Source of the DNA: Zygnema cylindricum
Taxonomy: Eukaryota; Streptophyta; Zygnematophyceae; Zygnematales; Zygnemataceae
Assembly (NCBI GenBank): GCA_037447655.1
Contig: JBBHKE010000422.1
Location: 162,700-226,699, forward strand
DNA length: 64,000 bases
Reading direction: 5' to 3'
Shown here: piece by piece, positions 1 through 10,178 of the stretch
Layout of the letters: each line of letters starts with the position of its first letter
Position numbering within the stretch: position 1 is the stretch's first letter
The notes under the pieces: model-generated
Database searches by the model: none
What the model was told of the DNA's origin: nothing
The model's input: the letters and a program-made list of their open reading frames with translations, nothing else
Translations under genes and position numbers: made by a program

Positions 1-913
1 GGTCAGCTTGCCAGGGGGTGGAGGGAGAGAAGAGAGAGAGAGAAAAGATAGGGAGAAAATAGGAAGAGGGCAGAAAAAGGGGAGACCGGAAAGAAAGATA
101 AGGGAGAGAGAGCGTTGAGATGGGGGAGGACATGAGAGGTAAAGGGAAATAGGGAGAGAGAGGAAGGAGAGGGGGAAAAGAGAGAGGGTGAGGGAGGCTT
201 TCTTAGTACTTGCAAAGAAACAACAGACAGATGTCCAATCTGGCTTCCTCCCCAACTCCATTACATCACCATTACCTCTAACTCTCTACCCCACTACCTC
301 TCCCCACCCTCTTTGTTCTCATGTCCTACAACCTCCATACTTGCTCTCCCCTCCCCCCCCCCCCCCCCCCCCCCCCTGTCATAATACACTATCCCTGTTG
401 TCAATCACCTCTCTACTCTCCCTCCCTCTATCTCCCTCTCGCTCCCACCCGCTTCTTATCCTCCTCTCTACCTTCTGTCTTTCCCTCCCTTCCTCTCCTC
501 TCTCCCTCCCTCATCGTCACCCTCTCCCTCTCCCTCATCCTCTAGTATCCTCACTCCCCCGGCACCCTCTCCCTCACCCTCTCATTTCCTTCTCGCTCCC
601 GCTCTCATCTTTCTCTCTCCAGTCCCCCTCTCTCCCTCTGACCCCCCAAGAGGTAGCTAGGCCCAGACCCGGCATTCTCTCCCACACCCTCTCAGCTCCT
701 CACTGCCACTCTCATGGCCCTCTCTCTCGTCTCCCTCTTCCTCTCTCCCTCTAAGCCCCCGAGAGGTAGCTTGGCCCTGACCCTTCAGTCTCTCCCACAC
801 CCTCTCATCTCCATCTCACTCCAGCTCTCATCTCCCATTCTCTCGTCTCCCTCTCTCCCTCTACCCCCCCAAGAGGTAGCTGGGCCCTGACCCGGCAGGT
901 GGGGAGGGTCCAC
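1..913. repeat. Low-complexity CT-rich DNA, SNF4 intron 6
   Basis: This is CCCTCTCT-type pyrimidine-rich sequence on the plus strand, with a C homopolymer of about 26 nt near 351-376. A degenerate repeat of about 110-120 bp contains 'aagaggtagct.ggccctgaccc' (about 645-680, 760-785, 870-895). The first 190 bases are GA-rich instead. I see no SNF4 exon here with confidence. The long Pro/Ser/Leu-rich frames are composition artefacts. Confidence 0.7.
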
Positions 914-977
914 CTTCTCGCATAAACATCCAGAAGAGCGCCCGAATCGTCCACCACAGGCATGGAGCTCACTCCCT
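914..977 (-). CDS. SNF4: SNF4 exon 6 (CBS3 start)
   Basis: This exon is 64 bp, with acceptor GGGGCAG|AGGGAG and donor GAGAAG|GTGGAC. It encodes [21 protein letters not shown] and ends in phase 2 (AG|n). This fits the family continuation VYxRSDI, whose remainder should lie to the left of the window. Confidence 0.9.
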
Positions 978-3900
978 CTGCCCCCTCTCCCTCCACCCCC
1001 TCTCTGTCAGGTCCTCTGCCCACTGTCTCTCCAATATCTCCCCACAACTGCTTCCCTTACTCCCACCTACCTCCTCAACTCCCCCTCCATAATCCTCTGT
1101 CTACTATCTCCAATTTCCTTCTTTTTCACCTACTACATTACTACTGGTTATCATTTTTGATGTTTTCCCACTTCCAGCCTTACCATCCCTCTCTTCCTCC
1201 TTCCCTCCCCCCCTTCCTCCATTCCCCATCCTCCTCCATCATGCTTTATGCAGAAAAAAAAGAAAGAAAGAAAACGAGACAAACAGCCAAAATGATCTCC
1301 CTTCAATCCTCCCTCACCCCTTCTAATACCATCTTTCTCAATTCCCCTCCCCCCCCCCCCCCCCCCCCCCCCTCTCTCTCTCCCCTCTCCCCCCCCCCCT
1401 CTGCAGCAGCAGCAAGATGGCCATTGCAGCCAAAAGTGTCCCCCCTCCTTTCCCTCCTCCTCACCCTCCCTCCACGGCCCTTTTTACCCTCCCCCAATTC
1501 TCCCACCCTCTCTTCCCTCCCCTCTTGCCCTTTCCCCCTCACTTCTACCTTTCCTCCTTCCCCTCCCCTGTCCCCTGTCCCCTCCCCCTCCCACCCCCTC
1601 CCTCTTCCTCCCCTTCCCTCCCCTTCCCATCCCTCCCTCCCTCCCCTCCCCTCCCTCCCCCTCCCTCCCACTCCCCCCTACCCCTCCATCCGTCCCCTTC
1701 CCTCCACCTTCCTCCGTCCCCCTCCCTCCCCCTCCCCCTCCCCTTCCCCCCCCCCCTCCCTCCCCCTCCCTTTTTCCCCCCCTCCCACTCCCTCCCCTTC
1801 CCCCCCCTCCCTCCTCCCTATCCCTCCCCCTCCCCGCCCCTAACCCTACCCCCCCCCCCCCCTTCGGCCACCTGCCAGCAGCATGGCCAGGGCGGCCGTA
1901 ATTGGAGCCGAGGGTCGGAGAGTCGCCAGCTGGCGCCGCCCCACGCCGCCACCTGGCACGGCTGTGATTGGCCGCCCACTGTTGGGCGCCCAGGTGCCTA
2001 GGGGGAGGGAGGAGAGAGGGTGGGCGAGGAGAGGGAGGGAGCCAGCCACGTGGCGGAAGTGTCGGGCAACGCCTGGCAGGGGAGGGGAGAGAGAGGGAGA
2101 GGGAGAGGGTGAGGGTGAGGGTGAGGGAGAAGGATAGGGAGAAGGATAGAGTGAAGGAGAGGGATAGGGTGAGGGGAGGCAGAGGGGAGGCGAGAGGGGA
2201 GGGGAGGGGTGAGGGGAGAGGGGAGGCAAAGAGGGAGGGGGAGGGGAAGGAATGGTGTGAGTTGCGTCTGTGTATCTCTCTCTATCTCGCTCTATCTCTC
2301 CCCCTTGCTTTACTCTCTCCCCCTCCCCCCTTCCCCCTCTTCACCTACTTCCCCCCTCCCTCTCTCTCTCTCTCCCCTTCTATATATATCTCTCTCTCTC
2401 CCTCTATTTGGATGATCTTCGGTCGATATCAAGCACAATGTCCTGCATGAATGTGTGACAGTAAACACGGGAGAGAGAGAGGGAGCACATCGAGAGGGTA
2501 CGGTAGGGGGAGAGGGAGAAAGCAGTAGAAGAGGTAGAGTCCGAAGCAAAGGTAGAGAGAGAGTCAGAAAGAGAGCAAGCGCCAAAGGAAAAGACAAAGA
2601 CAGAGGCGTATGAGAAAGAGGAAGAGAAGGAGAGAGGGAAATAAAAGGCAGCGACCGAGAGACATTGGGATAAAGAGAGAGACTGAAAGGCAGAAACTAA
2701 GGGCTAGAGAGACAGAGAGACAAGAGAAAGAATGATAAAGAGACAGATAGATGGAGGGTCAAAGGTTGATAGAGGGATAGAGAGAGTAGATGGAACAGAA
2801 CGACAGAGATAAAGAGAGAAAGAGAGAGAGAGGGACAGAGACACGGATAAACTTAGAGAAAGAGACAGAGAGACAGAAAGACATGAAAATGAGACATAAA
2901 GCGAGTGATAAAGAGAGACAGAAAGTCACAGAGAGACAGAAAGAGAAAGGGTGGTACATTTAAGTATCCCTGAGAGAGACGCCAGATGTAGGAGCTGTGG
3001 CGGGCTGCCAGGTGGCGGCGCGTGGTGTAACACCGGCACCGAGGCCACCCCGTGCCTCAGAAGTACCTCTGCCACGTGGCGCAGACTGTCGTCAGGACCC
3101 ACCTGCCACGTCAGCAAACCACTGGAGGCAGAGTTTTGGCTTCACATTCAGGTTCGAGTCCAGGCTCATCAGGTACGGGTTCAGGTTAAACGGGTTCGGG
3201 TTTGTATTCAGGTTAGAGTTCAGGTTAAGGTTAAGGTCCAGGTTTGAGTGATCAGAAAGCGGGAGTGAGGAAACTACACTTCCCATCGCTATTAGTGTTG
3301 ATAACACTAATTTGGTCGTGAAGGTTTTCTGGCCGAAAATCATAATTTTGTTTGAATAACACTATTTGAGGGAGTGAAGTGAACATCCGCCCATCCATCT
3401 CGCCGATTTGAGACCACTTACTAAATTAGTGCCATGATCAGAAAAGATAGTAATATTGACGCTATTTATGTCCAGGAGCCACAAAACCACGGCACAAAAT
3501 AATGTCATCAAAGCTAATAACGATTCCTGATGTGGCATGAATGAGTGAGCATTTGTCAGGAGAGGTAACCGAGGCTGACGAATAACATCAATGACTAGGC
3601 ATTGCCATCAACTTTTAAAGCTTTGTGAGATGTACTGCAGAATTTTGTGCAGAAGTTGCTATGGCATTAAAGTAACCTGAGAACATAGTAAACAACAATG
3701 AGTCAAGCACTTGGTATAAAAATCTAGGGTTTTGGAAGTTGTACTGCAGAATTTTGTGCAGAAGGTGCCGCGACATTAAAGTAACCGGAGAATGTAGTTG
3801 AAGAGAACAATGAGTTTGATTCATATAAAAATTAAGAGTTTTGAAAGTTGTACTGCAGAATTTTGTGCAGAAGGTGCCGCGACATTAAAGTAACCGGAGA

Positions 3901-6900
3901 ATGTAGTTGAAGAGAACAATGAGTTCGATTCATATAAAAATTAAGAGTTTTGAAAGTTGTACTGCAAAATTTTGTGCAGAAGGTGGCGCGATATAAAGTA
4001 ACAGGAGTTGGTGACTGACATGTATGAGGGGACGTCTGGCGGGAGTATGGGGCTGGTCGGTCGGTCTTGCCAGACTCTGTTTGGCCTCCTTCCATGCAGC
4101 AATAGTGTGGCTCTCCAGCTCGGCCTCGCTCAAACTGCCGCCATGGTTCCGGACCTGCAGGAACTCTCACACCGGTCAAACCTCAGACATCCTCTCTGTC
4201 CATCTCCCTCCTCACTCTCCCCTTTTCCCCCTCTCCCCCCTCTCCCTCTCTCCCTCTCTCCCCCTCTCCCTCTCTCCCTCTCTCTCATTCTCCCCTCTCC
4301 CCCTCTCCCTCTCTCCCTCTCTCCCCCTCTCCCTCTCGCTTTTTTTCCTCCCTCGCTCTTTCTCTCTCTACCTGTTGGATGATAGTGATGAAGTCGGAGG
4401 CACTCAGCATTCCCACGAAGTCGCATCGCTCGGAATCCCAAAGTGGAGCAGCTGGCACACCCTGTTCGAGGGAGACGGGGAAGAGGAGAGGAAGATGGAT
4501 GAGACAATTGCAAACAGTAGGAACATGGAGAGGAAGAGGGTCGGAGGGGGGAAGTGGATAGGGATCTAGAAAGAGAGAAGTGATTAAGTGAGGGAAGGGA
4601 TGAGATAGGAGGGGGAAATTGAAGGATGGGGGAAAGGGAAGAGGGAAGGAAAAAGATGGAGTGAACATGAGACGGAAAGAGAAAAGAGAGAGGATGGGTG
4701 TGCGAGCGTGTAAATTGTCCGGTTGATTTCCTTGTTATGCCATAACCTATAAAATCTCATCTTTACTATATTAGGTACACTATCTTCTAAGAGGAGGAAT
4801 CCATAATCTGCGAGGCTAACATCCATGTTTGCAAAACAGCCCCCAACGGGAGATAAAAGATTAAGGTACTTATTTTTTTTGTTTATCCTTTTTGATGAGG
4901 AAAATCTCTACAAACCATCTAATATTATCCCTTAGGATTGAATTTTATCCATAAAAAACTAGAGTTTTCATGCATTCTAAAGGCCTTCAAACCATTACAC
5001 CCCACTGTACAGACGCAAATATAGAAGCAGCACTGCTTAATGGGTATGTTCAATTATGCAGTTCCCTATCCATTATGCAGAATCTATATGCATTTTTTAG
5101 TTTGTACATAGTTCCCTGCCCAACATTTAGGTTTTCCACGCAAAATTTGGTTTTTACATAGTTCCTATCCAATATTCAGGCTTTCCATGCCATTCGGGTT
5201 TTTGCATAATTCCCTATCCAATACTAAGGTTTTCCATAAATTTTTGGGTTTGTATAAACTCCCCTATCAATTACTTTGGTTTTCCATGCATTTTTGAGTT
5301 TGTTCATAGTCCCCAATTCAATATTTAGGTTTTCCATGCAGTTTTTTGTTTTTGCATAGTTCCCTATCTAATCATACATTTTTAGGTTTGCACATAGTTC
5401 CCCGTCCAATGTTAGGATGTTCATGCATTATTAGGTTTACAATTCCCTATCCAATCGATAGATTTCCATGCATTTTCAGGTTTGTACGGAGTCCCCTATC
5501 CAATATTTAGGTGAACTATGGCTATTTAGGTTTGCACACGTTTCCTTATCCAATCTTTAGAGTTTCCATGCATTTTTAAGTTTGTACAAAATTCCCAATC
5601 CAATATTTAGGTTTTACATGCACTTTTATGTTTTTCCATAGTTCCCTACCCAAATAGTTCCCTACCCAAATAGTTCCCTAACCAATATTTAGGTCTTCCA
5701 TACATTTTCAAGTTTATAGACCTGCGTGGCTGACTATATGATCAGCCTTAATGGCAAGTGACAAAACCTTCAAAAATCAAGGAAGACAATCCTCCTATTT
5801 GTATCCCCAGGCAGAAATAGGAAGCTAGATCTTTAAAGTAATCATCCCGAATGCTATCCCTGTCACTTCTAGGATTTCAATTCAGTCTTACAGCTATCCT
5901 CCCTACTTATTAAACACAGAAAAACTGAGTGTCACGAAGTCGATTATCTTAAGGGTTTCCGTTCAGTGTTACAGTTTTTATTCAGTTTTAGGGTTTCCAT
6001 CGAGGGGGTTTTCATCCCGAATTAGGGTTTCCATCCATTTTTAGGGTTTCCATCTAGTTTTAGGGTTTCCATCTAGTTTTAGGGTTTCCATCTAACTTTA
6101 GGGTTTCTATCCAGTTTTAGGGTTTTCATAAAGTTTTAAGTTTTTTGCACCTGCTCATACAGTGCATGGAATGCCTGCTTGACCGGCAATGCGATGTCGA
6201 GGGCCACCACTTTCCCGCTCTCAGGAAGAAGCTCAGCTGCCACGTGGCTGCTCAAAAAATCAGCCACCCGTTGCCTGGACGCTTCCGCATCAGCCAATGA
6301 CACTCCCTCCCCAGCCTCCCCTGGCAGCACCAGCATAGGAAGAGGCCGTACACCACCGACACTACCAGACAATAATCCGCCAGGCGTTCCTTCTCCTCCT
6401 CCTCCTCTTCCTCCTCCTCCCATTCCCATCCCTTTCTGTACTCCCATCCCCACTGGATTCGGTGGTAACACCTCCACCGGATCCACCTCCATGCTCCCTG
6501 ACATGGCTGCCACATGTGCTGCCGCAGCAGCCGCCACCGCCGCTGCTTGCGCCGCTATTTGCGGCGCCATTTGCGGGGATACCTGGGGAGCAATTTGCGC
6601 CGCCATGCTTGGCATTGGTGAAAGAGTAGAGATTGCTGCATGGGGAGAATCAGAAAATCCCTGCTGCTGCTGATGCGGAGTTCGGGGAAGGTTCGGATTT
6701 ATGTTTGGATTAGGTTCGGGAGAGGTTGGGGAAGGGTCTGGAGGGCGCACTAAAAGCCAGTTGTTGACATTCCCGAGAGGATCCGGCATGTAAGCCTGAC
6801 GGTCGTCGTGACGCCACTCACTGTCCACAATAAATTTGTACTGGTGGTAGCCGGGAGTGAGAGCGCAAACCACGGCGAAAACTCCGGAGTGACCTTCTAC

Positions 6901-7020
6901 GGCGGCCATAGGGAGACTCTCGCGCCACCGGGTGAAGGAGCCGCAGAGGTGCACGTGGCGGCCGCCATGTGGCCAAACGAACCGTGTGGGGACTAGAGGA
7001 GTGTTGTTAGTAGGCTGCAT
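914..7020 (-). CDS. SNF4: SNF4-like beta-gamma subunit of SnRK1 kinase (six exons, 3' part off window)
   Basis: Regulatory subunit of the plant SnRK1 (AMPK/Snf1) energy-sensing kinase complex. Spliced exons on the minus strand are 7020-6151, 4461-4372, 4154-4020, 3102-2958, 2072-1872 and 977-914. All five introns have GT-AG ends and compatible phases (0,0,0,1,1), and the last exon ends in phase 2. Residues about 12-95 form a CBM48/AMPK glycogen-binding module ([33 protein letters not shown]). A poorly conserved Pro/Gln, Ala/Met and Gly-rich linker follows. CBS sequence then starts at about residue 252 ([97 protein letters not shown]). The order matches Arabidopsis SNF4/AKINbetagamma from memory. 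The end of the CBS region lies beyond base 1. No frameshift or stop is seen in the six exons. The start is the first ATG before the CBM, at the usual distance for this family. Confidence 0.93.
978..1871. repeat. Pyrimidine-rich SNF4 intron 5
   Basis: This is CCCT/CCCTT low-complexity sequence on the plus strand, with C homopolymers near 1348-1371 and 1850-1862. On the SNF4 sense strand it is G/A-rich. The only non-repetitive parts are about 1080-1340. There is no credible coding content. Confidence 0.75.
1872..2072 (-). CDS. SNF4: SNF4 exon 5 (CBS2-CBS3)
   Basis: This exon is 201 bp, with acceptor CTGCCAG|GCGTTG and donor CTGGCAG|GTGGCC, phase 1 at both ends. It encodes [31 protein letters not shown] and [18 protein letters not shown]. 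It is the only GC-rich, non-repetitive patch between two low-complexity introns. Confidence 0.9.
2073..2957. repeat. GA-rich SNF4 intron 4
   Basis: GAGAGG, GAGA and GACAGA low-complexity tracts lie at about 2080-2250 and 2470-2950, with a CT-rich stretch at 2270-2410 between them. On the gene's sense strand this gives long pyrimidine tracts. Nothing else is recognised. Confidence 0.7.
2958..3102 (-). CDS. SNF4: SNF4 exon 4 (CBS2)
   Basis: This exon is 145 bp, with acceptor GTGGCAG|GTGGGT and donor AAAT|GTACCA in phase 1. It encodes [26 protein letters not shown] and [15 protein letters not shown]. The split Cys codon T|GC restores the family motif GILKC at the junction. Confidence 0.92.
3132..3250. 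repeat. Short GGTTCAGGTT-type repeat in SNF4 intron 3
   Basis: This is a degenerate tandem of 'caggttcgggtt / caggttaaggtt' units of about 6-12 bp just inside intron 3. It is not coding. Confidence 0.6.
3626..4008. repeat. 109-bp tandem repeat, about 3.5 copies, in SNF4 intron 3
   Basis: The core 'tactgcagaattttgtgcag' recurs at about 3632, 3741, 3850 and 3960, a period of 109-110 bp. The two middle copies are almost identical and the outer ones are decayed. The array stops a few bases before the exon 3 donor at 4019, so the last copy almost abuts the splice site. Confidence 0.85.
4020..4154 (-). CDS. SNF4: SNF4 exon 3 (CBS1-CBS2 linker)
   Basis: This exon is 135 bp (45 codons), with acceptor CTGCAG|GTCCGG and donor CATACAT|GTCAGT. 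It contains [17 protein letters not shown], a signature of the family, and ends in RRPLIH, which joins in frame to VGPDDSL of the next exon. The donor is GTCAGT rather than GTAAGT, so it is somewhat weak, but the joined protein aligns without gaps. Confidence 0.88.
4372..4461 (-). CDS. SNF4: SNF4 exon 2 (CBS1)
   Basis: This exon is 90 bp (30 codons), with acceptor GAACAG|GGTGTG and donor CAACAG|GTAGAG, both phase 0. It encodes [19 protein letters not shown] and [11 protein letters not shown]. This matches the first CBS motif of plant SNF4, where the equivalent stretch reads GIPMAPLWD...GVLSALDF (from memory). Confidence 0.92.
5040..5710. repeat. Degenerate minisatellite (about 50-60 bp) in SNF4 intron 1
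   Basis: This stretch repeats 'agttccctatccaatatttaggttttccatgcatttt'-like units about twelve times with heavy drift. Two short internal copies of 'caaatagttccctac' lie near 5650-5675. No coding potential is seen. Confidence 0.75.
5940..6140. repeat. 20-bp tandem repeat beside SNF4 exon 1
   Basis: Units of 'tagttttagggtttccatc' repeat about eight times and end some 10-20 bases downstream of the exon 1 donor. The embedded TTTAGGG motif resembles the plant telomere repeat, but the period of about 20 bp is not telomeric. Confidence 0.75.
6151..7020 (-). CDS. SNF4: SNF4 exon 1 (CBM48, linker, first CBS segment)
   Basis: This exon has 870 bp, exactly 290 codons. It holds the start codon, the glycogen-binding module (W33 in FTRW, K62 in YKFIVD and W69 are candidate sugar-contact residues), a low-complexity linker (residues about 96-250) and the start of CBS1, ending [13 protein letters not shown]. 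The donor is CAG|GTGCAA in phase 0. Reading past the donor adds only four residues before a stop, which supports splicing there. Confidence 0.93.
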
Positions 7021-7349
7021 TGGAGGGAGAGGGGAGAGAGAGAGAGGGAGGGAGAGAGGAGGCAGAGATAGGGAGTGGTTTTGAATGAAGATGTGGGTAT
7101 CGTATGGGATGGCATGGTATGGGGAGAATTGCTGATGGGGGATTACATGAAAGTAATTTGCGCTATGGTGAGGGTAAATGAAACAGTTTTTAGACGTAGA
7201 TTTACCAACTATTTGTACGGATTGTACAACTTGCCCTCAAAACGAAAGGAATAATATTTTAGGTAGTGCAAATATACTATGAACTACAGCAGTAGGTCTG
7301 ACACACCTACGCCATAGGTTCGAGCCACTACACCGCGAATCGTTATTAG
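7021..7349 (-). promoter_or_regulatory. SNF4 5' flank / leader region
   Basis: This is the space between the SNF4 start codon and the left end of the hAT-like element. The first 50 bases are GA-rich, so the mRNA leader would be CT-rich, as is common in plant 5' UTRs. No clear TATA box is identified. Bases 7280-7335 contain 'ggttcgagcc', a match to the pol III B-box consensus, without a convincing A box. The hAT insertion at 7350 limits the undisturbed upstream sequence to about 330 bp. Confidence 0.4.
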
Positions 7350-8612
7350 TAGTGTTGGGTATCGAGGACCAATTGCCGATATTCGATATATATCGAATTT
7401 CAGGTACCCGATAATCGATATATCGCTTCGATATATCAAAAATCAAAATATCGCGATAAATCGTATCGCCGATATATCGTGGCTTCTTGAAAAAAAAAAA
7501 AATCTTCGTAGTTGCTACTGCTGCTAATACTACTGCTGCTGCCAGTGCTTATGCTACTGCAGCTGGAAGTACTACCTACTGGCTATGCATGCACCTAGTA
7601 CTAGCTGCAGCTGCTAGTACTAGCTTATGCCAGTACTAGTACAATTGCAGCTGCCAGTACTAGGTGCAGCTGAACTACTGCTACTGCAGCTGCTAGTACT
7701 ACCTACTGTTGTTACCAGTACTAGTGCTACTGCAACTAGGACTAGCGGCATCTGCTTCCAGTAGTACTAGCTGCTGCTGCCAGTAGTACTAGCTGCTGCC
7801 AGTAGTACTAGCTGCTGGCAGTGCTACTGCAGCAGGTAGTACTAGCTACTGCTACTCCAATTAATAAAAATAATAATAAGAATTCACAATTTGTACACTT
7901 CATAAAATAATTAATAAAACAAAAAAAAAATTATCATTTTGTACACTTCCAAAAAAAAATATAAAAAATAAAAATAAAATTCACATTTTGTAAACTTCAT
8001 AAAATAATTCATAAAAATAAAAGTAAAAAATCACATTTCAAGCACTTCAAAAAAATAAACCCAAAAAACAAGAATAAAAAATTATACCAATTTGCCTGCA
8101 GATTGACAATTAGTAGGTATTCCTGCCTTCCCTGAACAGTCTGCAATTTTTTTTTTCATAACATACTTTGACTAAATTAGTGTGAAATTTCAAATTTTCG
8201 TATGTGAAGTTCTGTACGTAGTACGTACTTCAATAAGTAACTGTATGAATTACATTATTAGTACTTTTTTGTCGGTTACATTTTGCGGCGTTACCTTTAA
8301 GGGTGCGTCTCTGTGTGCTTAAGTAAGGGTTTTTTTCTGTCGTTTTCCTGTAAAACTTAGAGCCGTACCGCGTAAGTTTCAACCGTACAATAAAATAGAA
8401 AAAAAGAAGTACATTTTGCGTCATCATCGAATTTAAAATGTACTACATCTTATCGTGTTGTGTTCCTCGACCCACTTCGACGACAAAAAACGTCATCTTC
8501 AACCTTATCTTTAAAATACAGGGCCGATGTGTTTTAAAATTAAGGATTTTATATAAACAAATAAGAACACGTATTCGCACGTGTAATGTTTTGTACCCGA
8601 TACCCAACACTA
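7350..8612. mobile_element. hAT-like non-autonomous DNA transposon
   Basis: This 1263-bp element has perfect 15-bp terminal inverted repeats: TAGTGTTGGGTATCG at the left end and its reverse complement at 8598-8612. It is flanked by the 8-bp direct duplication GTTATTAG (7342-7349 and 8613-8620). The duplication length and TA(G)-starting ends are typical of the hAT superfamily. No transposase ORF is present. Inside are a CTG/CTA-rich minisatellite, AT-rich sequence, and at 8290-8590 a segment shared in inverted orientation with 37080-37390. It sits about 330 bp upstream of the SNF4 start. Confidence 0.85.
7500..7860. repeat. CTG/CTA-rich minisatellite inside the hAT-like element
   Basis: Degenerate units of 'ctgcagctgccagtactag' type (about 9-21 bp) are rich in CAG/CTG and AGTACT palindromes. 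There is no open frame through the tract, so it is not a poly-amino-acid coding repeat. Confidence 0.75.
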
Positions 8613-8620
8613 GTTATTAG

Positions 8621-8845
8621 TGTCAAAGGTTAAATAGTGTTGAATAAAATATACCGTCATTGATGCTAATTAAGAATATGAAAATAAATTAAAAAAAAGT
8701 TTGTTGTAATTTCGGCGTTAGTGCGAGTTTGGGAACAGCAAAAATGGAATATTCTCTGTACGATTATATACATTAATATATTTATCCGTACAAAATGTTA
8801 AAAATTGTACGACGTCGCCAAATTAAGTGTTCGTACCGGTCAAAC
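8621..8845. repeat. Segment shared with 12068-12272
   Basis: The stretch from 'gatgctaattaagaat' through 'ttcggcgttagtgcgagtttg' (split here) to 'gtcaaacgaatttacgg' recurs at about 12068-12272 with a few substitutions. In both places it lies left of a decayed copia gag in the same orientation. It marks the left edge of the approximately 3.4-kb duplicated block. No gene is seen. Confidence 0.7.
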
Positions 8846-8869
8846 GAATTTACGGAGGCTCCGTACTCT

Positions 8870-9120
8870 ATCTCAACTGTTGGGATCTTTCTCAGTTTAG
8901 TGAACCACCTTTTATCTTTGCACATATGCATTGAGGCCCTTGAGTCTATGATCCACCCATCTTCAGGTGGATCCCTCTTACCTCCGAAAGCGCACTTTTG
9001 TTTTCGTGGAATGTCAACATACTTTTCAGTGTTTTTTAGATTAAGAAGAAGCTCCTCAAGCTCCTCTTCCTGTTCGGTTTCTTCGTTCTGTTGCTCATCA
9101 TAAACTTGAGTTAGGAAAGC
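8870..9120 (-). pseudogene. Copia-type protease remnant (relic A)
   Basis: Downstream of the gag stop, minus-strand translation gives an acidic stretch, then IPRKQKCAFGG and WIIDSRASMHMCKDKRWF. The latter is the copia aspartic protease start, whose usual motif is DSGAS, so the active-site Gly is Arg here. The homology breaks off at about 8846. KQKCAFGG is also found in the plus-strand copia-type ORF (ITRKQRCAFGG), which links the two families. Confidence 0.75.
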
Positions 9121-10178
9121 CTATTTCTTTCCTCCATTTCTTGAGTTCCCTTGCCCATCTTTTAGTCGAAGATCTGTAAGTTTGCCACAATCTGCCATAT
9201 AGTGTCCCAGTTTCTTGCATAAGTGACATAATCCTCCTCGAGAAGTTCCTCTCCACTGTCTATCAAATCTACCACCTCCTTGTCCTCTTCCTCCAAAGTT
9301 TGGATAAGGATCTTTCTCTATCTCCTCATCACGCTTTCGCCGATCAGCTCTTGCAGACAATGCTTGAACACATGGACTCCCTCTCCTAAGCTTTATGGTG
9401 CTTTCTTTCACTAAAAACATTCCCACTCTGTCATCCCAATTCCAATTGCTATCTCCTATGTCCTGCAATCGATTAATCATATTCTCATACTCTTCAGGTA
9501 GTTTCATCATTAATGTGTTCACTCTTTGCTCTCAGACCATGAGTTACCTGCACTCTTTAACTCGCCAAATAATGCTCCTAAATCATTGCTATAATTATTC
9601 ATGCTTCCTCCCTTATAAGTATAAGCTGCAATCTTGTTTTCTGCCAGCTGTTGCTGCTGCAATGATCCGCTCTTATATTTGTTAACTAGTGATATCCAAA
9701 TTTGAGATGAAGATTTGACGTGCATAAGGGAAATGGCAATGCCCTTTGCTCCACTTTTAACAATTAAGAGGTTAGCAACCTTGTCTTTGAAGTTCCACTT
9801 ATCATTCTCCGATCTTTCGATCTGAACCTTTGTCGCCGTTGTTAGTGGTACTGCTGCCGGTATCGCCTTCGGCAATGGTGTCACTTGAGTTGCAACTCCT
9901 CCCATTTCTCCTTCCATGACAATCTCCTCTCCTTCCTCGTCTTCATCCTCAGTGATGGTGGCAGCTGTTCTACCTACTGTAGAGGCGGAGGTGCCAAAAA
10001 AACGCGTTCCTCCAAACCTAGGTGGAGGTGGGTATCGAACTTGTCCGGACACTATGCCCCATAGGTGTTTCTCAAATAGTTCTCCCTCCATCATTATTTC
10101 CCAATAAAGAAAGTCTGATCCATCAAATATGGGCACCTTAGAGGGTGGGCCCATAACCTGCAATTTTGTGGTCTCCAT
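9121..10178 (-). pseudogene. Copia-type gag, frameshifted (relic A)
   Basis: The frame starts at ATG 10178, 20 nt before the LTR end, and reads METTKLQVMGPPSKVPIFDG, the usual N-terminus of plant copia Gag. The central UBN2-like part includes ISLVNKYKSGSLQQQQLAEN and LMMKLPEEYENMINRLQDIG. The knuckle is CHLCKKLGHYMADC (CX2CX4HX4C). A frameshift near 9520-9530 splits the gene into two overlapping frames, and the second part ends at a stop at 9121. This copy cannot make an intact Gag. Confidence 0.85.

Noticed and set aside
190-250. Possible SNF4 exon 7 (minus strand, 'ggacatctgtctgttg')
   Set aside because: Only the Asp-Ile pair fits the expected VYxRSDI continuation; the rest does not resemble the CBS region, so the true exon is probably outside the window.
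188-2001. Several long Pro/Ser/Leu-rich frames on the plus strand
   Set aside because: They are translations of CCCT-type simple sequence in SNF4 introns; real SNF4 exons lie on the opposite strand and the frames have no domain or codon signal.
5940-6140. Interstitial telomere repeat (TTTAGGG)
   Set aside because: The motif recurs only once per unit of about 20 bp; the period is not the 7-bp telomere repeat.
7280-7335. tRNA-derived SINE upstream of the hAT-like element
   Set aside because: A B-box match (ggttcgagcc) exists but there is no A box at the right distance, no A-tail and no second copy in the window.
8795-9103. 102-residue plus-strand frame
   Set aside because: It is the antisense of the copia protease remnant on the minus strand.
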